Shown here piece by piece: positions 25,082 to 31,823 of a stretch of 64,000 nt of DNA (positions are counted from its first letter, which is position 1; each line of letters starts with the position of its first letter). The position numbers and the translations under genes were made by a program. Source of the stretch: Pseudomonas sp. BP8 (GTDB lineage: Bacteria; Pseudomonadota; Gammaproteobacteria; Pseudomonadales; Pseudomonadaceae); assembly GCF_017875955.1 (NCBI RefSeq), contig NZ_JAGINK010000001.1:3378501-3442500 (forward strand). The letters are read 5' to 3'. Under the pieces are notes generated by a model. That model ran no database searches and was not told the DNA's origin. It worked only from the letters and a program-made list of their open reading frames with translations.

Positions 25082-26493
25082 GTACAAGCGCCTCTCTTTT
25101 CAGCTTGCTCCTTTTGCTTTGCGGCTGGACGCAAGTGGCTGACGGACTGGAGTTGTTCGCAGTGGAGGACGGTGAGTTGGCTTCCCTTAGTGGCGGCTCT
25201 GATAGCCAAACATGGGGCTGCGGCCAAACTCAGCTGCCGTCCCAACTGACATTGGAAGCAATGATAGCCAGGGTTCTCTGCCACGATCCACAAATACGTC
25301 AAACTTGGGCCGAAGCGATGGCGCACTCGGCACAAATCGGAGTTGCGAAAGCAGCTTATCTGCCGAGACTTGATGCCAGCACTACACTGAGCCGTGCATA
25401 CAGCGACACTCATTACACCCGGAGTAGTGATCATTCGAATCAGGGGCGAAAGCGTCAAATCGAAAGCCGTCTAGATTTGAGCTGGGTACTCTTCGACTTT
25501 GGCCGGCGAGAGGCGGGGCTAAGCAACGCGCAGCAACTATTAATCGCAGCCAATGCCAACCAGGAAAGCAGTTTGCAGGCAGCACTCATGCAGGCGGCCC
25601 AGCTCTACTACGCCGCCCTGGCTGCCCAAGACGGCCAGCGTGCTGCGCAGGAAGTCACCAAGCTGGCGGCCGAGAATCTCAAGGATGCCAGCGCCAAGTA
25701 CGAGGCTGGCGCTGCTGCACTATCTGATTACCTTCAGGCTAACACTGCGTACACACAGGCGCGTCTGAGTGAAGTTCGTGGGCAGGGGGCGTTACGGGAA
25801 GCCATGGGCCAGATTGCACTGCGAATGGGATTACCGCCGCAGACCACGCTGACATTGGCAAGTCAGCTAGCTCGGCGTCCTGACCCAACTTTCGTCAAAG
25901 GTCTAGATGCACTGTTTGAACAGGCTCGTTCGGATCATCCCTCGCTAATTGCTGCACATGCTAAGCGAGATGCGGCTCATGCGGCGGTCAAAGAGCGGCA
26001 GGCAGCAGGACGCCCCAGCCTGTCGTTCACTGCCTCCCTGTCTGACGTACGGACCCGTCAGACAATGGACTACTACGGTGACAGCCACGCCCGTAATAAC
26101 AGCGTGGGTTTGCAACTCACCATTCCGCTGTTCGACGGGTTCGAGAGTGCTTACCAGGTCGAGGCCGCTCGGGCAAGATTGCAATCCTACGAAGCAGACT
26201 TAGCTAATACCCAGCAGCAGGTGTCGCTGGAACTGTGGAGCAGTTATCAGTCTCTGCTCGTCGAGACACAAGCGCTAAACAGCACCGCGGACTGGGTACA
26301 ACAGGCAACTCTTGCGCTGCAGGTAGTCAAAGGCCGTTATCGTTCAGGAGTTGGCAGTATGATTGAACTACTCAATGCATCTTCTGCTTATGCTGCTGCT
26401 GAGCAGCAGCATATAAGTACTCTAAATAGTTGGCATATAGCACGTCTGCGCCTTGCAGCAAGCCTCGGGTGTCTTGGGTTCTGGGTGCTTTGA
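25078..26493 (+). CDS. TolC-family outer membrane efflux protein of the microcin exporter
   Basis: 471 residues with a signal peptide (MSTSASLFSLLLLLCGWTQV) and two repeats of the outer membrane efflux protein family, rich in Ala/Gln coiled coil. Short diagnostic parts are LDLSWVLFDFGRREAGLSNA in the first and LQLTIPLFDGFESAYQVEAA in the second repeat. It overlaps the exporter stop codon by 4 bp. Enterobacterial microcins use the host TolC, so a dedicated outer membrane channel inside the cluster makes this system self-contained. Confidence 0.93.
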   Translation: MSTSASLFSLLLLLCGWTQVADGLELFAVEDGELASLSGGSDSQTWGCGQTQLPSQLTLEAMIARVLCHDPQIRQTWAEAMAHSAQIGVAKAAYLPRLDASTTLSRAYSDTHYTRSSDHSNQGRKRQIESRLDLSWVLFDFGRREAGLSNAQQLLIAANANQESSLQAALMQAAQLYYAALAAQDGQRAAQEVTKLAAENLKDASAKYEAGAAALSDYLQANTAYTQARLSEVRGQGALREAMGQIALRMGLPPQTTLTLASQLARRPDPTFVKGLDALFEQARSDHPSLIAAHAKRDAAHAAVKERQAAGRPSLSFTASLSDVRTRQTMDYYGDSHARNNSVGLQLTIPLFDGFESAYQVEAARARLQSYEADLANTQQQVSLELWSSYQSLLVETQALNSTADWVQQATLALQVVKGRYRSGVGSMIELLNASSAYAAAEQQHISTLNSWHIARLRLAASLGCLGFWVL

Positions 26494-26636
26494 ATTGTTG
26501 GTCTGCTCAGGGTTCTGGGGCTTTTGAATATGTTAAATGGTGGCGTGACAATGGAAGCCTACATATTTTTATAATTGAAGCTGATTTGGTCTAAGGCGTT
26601 AGTTGTTATTGTTTTTAATCTAATGTAGGGTTTCAT

Positions 26637-26750
26637 GCTTTTGCTTTTGCTTTTGCTTTTGCTTTTGCTTTTGCTTTTGCTTTTGCTTTTGCTTTTGCTT
26701 TTGCTTTTGCTTTTGCTTTTGCTTTTGCTTTTGCTTTTGCTTTTGCTTTT
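26637..26750. repeat. hexanucleotide microsatellite, (GCTTTT) x 19
   Basis: Exactly 114 bp made of 19 uninterrupted GCTTTT units. It lies in the 340-bp gap between the TolC-like gene and the truncated ABC transporter gene, with a small hairpin immediately after it. On the minus strand it reads as a Gln-Lys repeat, but no gene is supported there. A 6-bp unit cannot shift a reading frame, though it can change promoter or leader spacing. Confidence 0.97.
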
Positions 26751-26752
26751 GA

Positions 26753-26772
26753 TGACCCCGCTGGGGTTTTAC
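26753..26772 (+). terminator. short hairpin after the hexanucleotide array
   Basis: ACCCC-GCT-GGGGT followed by TTT. The 5-bp stem and short T-run could end transcription from the microcin export operon, although it lies about 260 bp after the last stop codon. Confidence 0.45.
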
Positions 26773-26833
26773 CAAGATCGTGTTTTTTGACAAGTGTCTA
26801 ACTGTTATAGCTAGTCTGACGGGGTATTCATGA

Positions 26834-27925
26834 ATGTCACGCTTATCGGAGGGCGTATTGACGACTCTAGACAAAAGTTTCCATAGGGGCACCTACAGGG
26901 TGATCTCGCTATACTGGAAAAGTGAAGAGAAGCTGTTTGCATGGTGTTCGCTAGTTGCTCTGACTGTATTATCTTTAATGGCAGTAGTAGTGGCTCTGGC
27001 TATTAACGAATGGTATAAGCATTTCTACAATGCCATTCATGGTCTAGATGCGGGTTCTTTCTATCAGTTAGTTGTATTATTCTTGGTTTTCATACTATTC
27101 TCCGCGTTGAGGTCAGTGGCAATTACATGCTGGGTGGATATTTTTGCGCTTAGATGGCGGCGCTGGCTGACTAACTATTATCTAGAAATCTGGGTTGTTG
27201 AATCAGTTAGGCCTGACGATATAGAGCGGTATGTTGATAATCCGGATCAGCGCCTAGCCGAAGACATCAATAAATTCACATTTGACACCGTCGATTTGGC
27301 GTGCGGGTTACTATACACCATATCGAGCGTGGTATCTTTTACCATTGTGCTGATTAGTATTTCGGGGCATGCTGAGCTATTGGGTGTTAATGTTCCAGCC
27401 TACATGTTCTGGATTGCATTTATCTACGCATCAGCTGGAACCTACATCAGTCAAAAGATCGGGTTTACGCTAGTTGGGCTTAATAATAATAAGCAATGCT
27501 CGGAGGCTGACTTACGCTATCTCTTGATCAGTTTCCGCAATGACTCTTACGATCAGGCGGATGGTGTATGTCGCATAGCTAAGAGAAATTTGATTAGTCA
27601 AAAACTTGATGTCAGCTTGGAAAACATGCGTCGAATAATAAGAGTCAAGATGCGCCTTTCATTGTTCACGGAAAGCTACAGCCGAATGTCGCTGATTATT
27701 AGTAGTCTGCTGGCTGCACCAAAATATTTCTCAGGTGAGATTATGTTTGGGGAAGTGATGCAGATCAATTCGGCCTTTGGGAATCTTTGTGGAAATTTAA
27801 GCTGGTTTATAAATTCATATGATCGACTTGCCGACTGGAGGGCCACAGCCGATAGAATAGTTTCATTTAATGGGGCTTTAGGTGAAAACCTGGACAGCTC
27901 CCGGGGTCTTGCTGGCTCGCGCTAA
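26834..27925 (+). CDS. YddA/SbmA-like ABC transporter membrane domain, truncated at recombination junction
   Basis: 363 residues: five or six membrane helices and motifs of the YddA-type ABC transporter membrane domain, namely NEWYKHFYNAIHGLD, RWRRWLTNYYLEIW, NPDQRLAEDINKFT and the terminal SWFINSYDRLADWRATADRI. In YddA-type proteins an ATPase domain follows this point. Here the native sequence stops at about 27888, where a duplicated piece of the T6SS kinase gene begins and supplies about 12 out-of-frame residues. The gene has therefore lost its ATPase domain. SbmA itself works without one, so activity cannot be excluded. ATG 26834 was taken; a TTG at 26858 with GGAGG before it is an alternative. 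The protein may have handled peptides. Confidence 0.75.
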   Translation: MSRLSEGVLTTLDKSFHRGTYRVISLYWKSEEKLFAWCSLVALTVLSLMAVVVALAINEWYKHFYNAIHGLDAGSFYQLVVLFLVFILFSALRSVAITCWVDIFALRWRRWLTNYYLEIWVVESVRPDDIERYVDNPDQRLAEDINKFTFDTVDLACGLLYTISSVVSFTIVLISISGHAELLGVNVPAYMFWIAFIYASAGTYISQKIGFTLVGLNNNKQCSEADLRYLLISFRNDSYDQADGVCRIAKRNLISQKLDVSLENMRRIIRVKMRLSLFTESYSRMSLIISSLLAAPKYFSGEIMFGEVMQINSAFGNLCGNLSWFINSYDRLADWRATADRIVSFNGALGENLDSSRGLAGSR

Positions 27926-28044
27926 GGGTTGCGCTGATTTTTGCGCCGTCAGCGCAGTTGATCACCGTATCTCAATTGAAAGGCTCTTTCAGCACGCCTG
28001 CATTCAGCCTGAAACGTTGACTGTTTCGACAGCTTGGTTAAAGA
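27889..28044 (+). pseudogene. relic of the 3' end of the T6SS Ser/Thr kinase gene
   Basis: Translated in one frame this gives PGQLPGSCWLALRVALIFAP and then SAQLITVSQLKGSFSTPAF, matching the C-terminus of the intact kinase at 57245-57397 with scattered substitutions. A TGA replaces the conserved Trp after LKR. There is no upstream part of the gene: the homology begins abruptly inside the truncated ABC transporter gene. Confidence 0.9.
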
Positions 28045-28229
28045 AGTGCTCACTTTCCCTGAATTAAGGGGGTAGAGCGTCTAGCCCTATCACAGAAAAC
28101 GCGCAGGAGTACAAATGTACTCTTGCGGGCTTGACCAGCTTAGAGCTGGAATTGATGGACCCGCCTTCCATTACTGGGTACCGTCGCACTGCTCAAAACT
28201 CGTAAAACACACCGACCTGCAGCTATAGA

Positions 28230-28803
28230 ATGAATCGTTCTCTGTTTGTTTCACTAGATGGCCCCAAGGGTGCCGGTAAAACCAGCCCTTGGTGGAGGCC
28301 ATCACCAAAGTGCTGAGGGCAGACAACAAGAAGGTCATCCGGCTCAGCGAGCAGAAAAGCGACCCCTACCGGGGTGCAACAATGGCCCTGGTCAACGAAC
28401 TGGTCAGGACTGGTCAGGAATCCCACCCAGGAACTGGAATGGGAGGTCTGTAAGCGCTTCGCTGACAGTCGCGCTTGGATTACCCGGCACGTGCTGCCCA
28501 AGCAGCCTGCCGGCAGTGTCATCTTGATCGATCGCTGGTACCCATCTGATGCGGCCTTTCGCCGGCTCATCCCGTTTGCACAGATTCTGCAGTTGAATCT
28601 TGATCGAAATGTACAGGTGCCAGACCTGCATGTCTGGGTTGTCACTGCCCCTGAAATTTCCTGGGCGCGGGCCGCAGCCCGAACGCGGGGGCTGGGTAGT
28701 ACGGTCATTCATCACATGGCAGAGCATGTGGCCTGTACCACCGCGTTCGAGCAGACGATTGCGGATCAGGGATGGGTGTTATGCCGTAACGAGGGTGCAA
28801 TAG
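28230..28803 (+). pseudogene. frameshifted copy of the nucleotide-kinase-like gene
   Basis: Near-identical to the intact gene at 57600-58161, starting MNRSLFVSLDGPKGAGKT. It is broken by extra bases just after the P-loop (near 28286) and by a 10-bp tandem duplication ACTGGTCAGG near 28410. It ends abruptly at 28803, where phosphatase-gene sequence begins. The intergenic DNA between this and the kinase relic also matches 57.40-57.60 kb. Confidence 0.93.
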
Positions 28804-28908
28804 CTGTTCCATACCTTTGGCAGTGAGGGGGGTGGTTGCGTGGTCGTGAGAGGCTGCGCCTGCGTTGGCTGCGCTCTCGCCATGGCGTATCAGCCTGACG
28901 CGTTTCAT
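28804..28908 (-). pseudogene. 5' fragment of the histidine phosphatase gene
   Basis: Encodes the same first 35 or so residues (MKRVRLIRHGESAANAG...) as the intact gene ending at 17878. DNA identity runs from 17774/28804 to 17887/28917 with only a few differences. Beyond 28917 the two copies share nothing. Here the fragment's ATG overlaps a TGA that ends a short hydrophobic frame (VFVAFLFAVGAIDHRDEEKQ), possibly the original upstream neighbour of the phosphatase gene. Confidence 0.92.
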
Positions 28909-28925
28909 TGCTTTTCCTCGTCTCT

Positions 28926-28982
28926 ATGGTCGATGGCGCCTACTGCAAACAGGAAGGCCACGAAGACTAAATCCTGGTCCAG
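28926..28982 (+). pseudogene. possible relic of an hcp gene
   Basis: The plus-strand frame reads MVDGAYCKQEGHED, stop, ILVQ. The Hcp2-type motif is YQEGHEDQVMVQ, and the stop TAA differs from a Gln CAA codon by one transition, which would give EDQILVQ. hcp often precedes vgrG, as here. Similarity is limited to about 12 residues, and the opposite strand has a competing reading, so this is tentative. Confidence 0.35.
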
Positions 28983-29217
28983 GACTCCAGTTCCAGAAAC
29001 TTCCTACTTTCGCTTCGGAGCGGTCTGATAAGTACCCACTTCCAGATCATGTAACTGTCGAGCCTGTTTGTTTATCCCTTGGCGATGAAATGGTGCCCTG
29101 TTGATTACCTGCTTCCCGTAAGAGGGCGGATGTGGGTGAGGGGCCTTCAAACGTTTGTCGCACCTTCAGCAATGAGGTCACTTCCTGACTCCTGCGCCAT
29201 CTTAGGAGGACAACTAC

Positions 29218-31260
29218 ATGTTCGTATCCGCCAATACTGCACATTTTGATCTTTTGATCCCCACGGTGCGCAATGACTTCAAGGTACTGGGGTTCGCCGG
29301 CACCGAAGCAATCAGCAGTCTGTATGCAATCGACATCGAAGTGGTCAGCGAGTACCCCGATTTCGATCTGGAAAGCCTACTCGCTCAGCCGGCGTTTCTG
29401 CGCTTCGGGCTCAAGGGTGAAGGCCTGCATGGGCGCATTGAAAACGTGCTCGTGGGGGAAGCTGGTAAACGTTTGACCCGTTATCACCTGAGCCTTGTGC
29501 CTGCGTTGCATTACCTGCAGTTCAGCTACAACCAGCGGATTTTCCAGCAGATGACGGTGCCGCAGATAGTCGCTCAAGTACTCAAGGGCCACGGGATCCA
29601 CGCCGATGCCTTCAGCTTCCATGTCAGCACCAGCCCGGAGCGCGAATACTGCACGCAATATGGAGAAAGCGACTTTGCCTTCCTCCAGCGGCTGTGCAGC
29701 GAAGACGGCATTGCCTGGCATCACCAGCACTGCCCGGATGGCCATCAGCTGGTTTTCACCGATGATCAGACCTTCTTTCCCAGACTCGGCGCAACGCCCT
29801 ATCAGCAAGGGCGTGGACTGGTGGCCGATCATCCGGTGATCAAGCAATTCACTCAGCGCTACAGAACGCGAACCAGCGCAGCCGTGCGCCGGGATTACGA
29901 CTTCCAACGTCCGGGATTGTTGCTGGAGAGCCAGTTCAGCGCCGAGTACCGCCCGACGCTCGAAGACTATATCTACCCGGCAGCGCTTACCAATGAACAG
30001 CGCGGCAAGCAACTCGCCCGCCACGCGCTGGAGCGACACCGCACTGACTATCAGTTAGCCGAGGGCCACAGCGATCAGCCGACGTTGCGCAGCGGTCACT
30101 TTCTTGAGCTGGTCGAGCATCCGCGCAAGGCGTGCAATGACTTGTGGCTGTTGCTCAGCGTGATGCATGAAGGCAAGCAGCCGCAGGTGCTTGAAGAGTC
30201 GGTCACCAGCGACAGCGATTCGGCAGATGGGTTTATCCAAGGCTATCGCAACACCTTCACTGGCACCCCCTGGGATGTGTTCTACCGTCCGCCGCTGGTC
30301 ACCCGTGAATCGCCGCTGGTGAGCCAGACAGCCAGGGTGACTGGCCCCGCGGGGGAAGAGATCTTCTGCGATGAATACGGGCGGGTAAAAGTCGAATTCC
30401 ACTGGGACCGCGCCGAGCTGGGCAGCGACAAAAGCAGTTGTTGGCTGCGGGTCGCATCGAGTTGGGCAGGGCAGAGTTACGGTGCGGTCACCATTCCGCG
30501 GGTCGGTATGGAAGTTCTGGTGACCTTCCTCGAAGGCAATCCCGACAAGCCGATGATTACCGGTTGCGTGCGAAACACGCTGATGCCCGCGCCGTACCCC
30601 TTGCCGGACCACAAGACCCGAACCGTGCTGCGCAGCCACAGTTCGCCGCACACCGGTGGCTACAACGAACTGTCGATTGAAGACCGGGCGGGGCAGGAAC
30701 TGATCTACCTTCGCGCGCAGCGCGATATGGAGCAGCGGGTCGAGCATGACAGTCGGCTGCAGGTAGGTAACGAGCGTCACGAAACCATCAAGGGCAACAG
30801 CATTGCGCTGCTTGAGGCAGAAGATCAGCGCAGCGTCGGTGCTGACCGCAAAACCGAGCTCAAAGCCAACGACTATCTGCAGGTAGCTGAAAGCAGTCAT
30901 ACCCGTGTCGGCCAACTACTGGCCGTCGAGGCTGGCCAGCAGGTGCACCTGAAGGCGGGGGCGAACCTGATAGTCGACGCTGGGGTGAGCATCACCTTGA
31001 AAGGCGGTGGCCAGCACATAGTGATTGGGCCAGGCGGAGTTTTCAGCAGTGTCCCAATCGTCGTCGGCGGCGTGCCGACAGTGGGTACTCCCGCTGCGCT
31101 ATCGGTGGTCTCTGAAGCAGCCCCGTCAAAGCTCGTGAAGACCATCCCCATGGAAGCGCTGCTCAAACAAAATGCCGTTTTTCGTGAAGCGACCTCCGGC
31201 ATTTGCCCCGTGTGCGATGCCGCCGCAGAACAGGCGGTAACCGAGGAGACGCAAGCATGA
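29218..31260 (+). CDS. vgrG: T6SS spike protein VgrG
   Basis: 680 residues. The gp27-like part (about 1-370) contains FLQRLCSEDGIAWHHQ. It is followed by the gp5-like OB fold (EEIFCDEYGRVKVEFHWDR and WAGQSYGAVTIPRVGMEV) and a repeat-rich needle region ending near residue 610. A non-conserved tail with a CPVC motif (GICPVCDAA) may dock the adaptor or effector. A perfect AGGAGG lies 8 bases before the ATG. The DUF4123 adaptor gene overlaps its stop codon, so vgrG, adaptor, effector and immunity genes are one unit. No PAAR gene is adjacent. Confidence 0.96.
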   Translation: MFVSANTAHFDLLIPTVRNDFKVLGFAGTEAISSLYAIDIEVVSEYPDFDLESLLAQPAFLRFGLKGEGLHGRIENVLVGEAGKRLTRYHLSLVPALHYLQFSYNQRIFQQMTVPQIVAQVLKGHGIHADAFSFHVSTSPEREYCTQYGESDFAFLQRLCSEDGIAWHHQHCPDGHQLVFTDDQTFFPRLGATPYQQGRGLVADHPVIKQFTQRYRTRTSAAVRRDYDFQRPGLLLESQFSAEYRPTLEDYIYPAALTNEQRGKQLARHALERHRTDYQLAEGHSDQPTLRSGHFLELVEHPRKACNDLWLLLSVMHEGKQPQVLEESVTSDSDSADGFIQGYRNTFTGTPWDVFYRPPLVTRESPLVSQTARVTGPAGEEIFCDEYGRVKVEFHWDRAELGSDKSSCWLRVASSWAGQSYGAVTIPRVGMEVLVTFLEGNPDKPMITGCVRNTLMPAPYPLPDHKTRTVLRSHSSPHTGGYNELSIEDRAGQELIYLRAQRDMEQRVEHDSRLQVGNERHETIKGNSIALLEAEDQRSVGADRKTELKANDYLQVAESSHTRVGQLLAVEAGQQVHLKAGANLIVDAGVSITLKGGGQHIVIGPGGVFSSVPIVVGGVPTVGTPAALSVVSEAAPSKLVKTIPMEALLKQNAVFREATSGICPVCDAAAEQAVTEETQA

Positions 31261-31823
31261 CATCGATGCCTCCTGACAACGGGTTTCTGCTGCTGGACGG
31301 TGCCCAGTATGACGATGCCTTCGATTGGCTGAACGAGCACTACGGCCCGGACAATCCACGGCCACTGCTCAAGGGCACAGCTTATGAAGCCATTGCCGGT
31401 GCCGGTCCATTCTTGCTCGATGCCTCGCTTGGCTGTGCCTCGCATGCCGCCTGGTGGGGCGGGCATGACTTGCAGCGCGGTGTATGGCTGGCCTCGCCTG
31501 AATGCGCCCAGCACTTGCTGCAGGTCCTGCAACGCCGTTTGCGCATATTGGATGAACAGCAACGCGAATTCTGGTTACGCCTGGCCGATGGTCCCGTACT
31601 CGATCGCGCACGATTGGCAGGTGCTCAATGGCCTGCCGGTTTTTGGTCTGGCGTGGGTAGCGTCTGGTTGCGCTGCGACGGTGTCGCAGTGTGTGCATGG
31701 ACCAACGAAATGCCAACGCGTGATTGTGCCCTGGCGGATAGCGGCTTAGCGGCACAAATCACCTTGCCTGACGCGCTCTTGCAGGCACTCAGCTTGCCAG
31801 CCAACACGGAAGCACATTCATGA
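31257..31823 (+). CDS. DUF4123 adaptor/chaperone for a VgrG-loaded effector
   Basis: 188 residues of the DUF4123 (Tap/TEC) type: N-terminal GFLLLDGAQYDDAFDWLNEH and central GPFLLDASLGCASHAAWW are typical. Such proteins bring one specific effector to the tip of VgrG and are not themselves secreted. Its start overlaps the vgrG stop and its stop overlaps the effector start by 4 bp each, the standard arrangement for an adaptor with its cargo. Confidence 0.87.
   Translation: MTSMPPDNGFLLLDGAQYDDAFDWLNEHYGPDNPRPLLKGTAYEAIAGAGPFLLDASLGCASHAAWWGGHDLQRGVWLASPECAQHLLQVLQRRLRILDEQQREFWLRLADGPVLDRARLAGAQWPAGFWSGVGSVWLRCDGVAVCAWTNEMPTRDCALADSGLAAQITLPDALLQALSLPANTEAHS

Noticed and set aside
26620..26892. 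Minus-strand frame encoding a Gln-Lys repeat protein
   Set aside because: It is the translation of the GCTTTT array, has no ribosome site of note and overlaps the start of the ABC transporter gene on the other strand.
28060..28230. Separate small gene between the kinase relic and the nucleotide-kinase relic
   Set aside because: The stretch matches the non-coding gap 57400-57600 of the intact copy and has no conserved frame.
28926..28985. Intact short gene on the minus strand ending IDHRDEEKQ before the phosphatase fragment
   Set aside because: The 4-bp overlap with the ATG is suggestive, but an in-frame stop lies about 27 codons upstream of its end with no start codon and ribosome site between, so at best it is a fragment.
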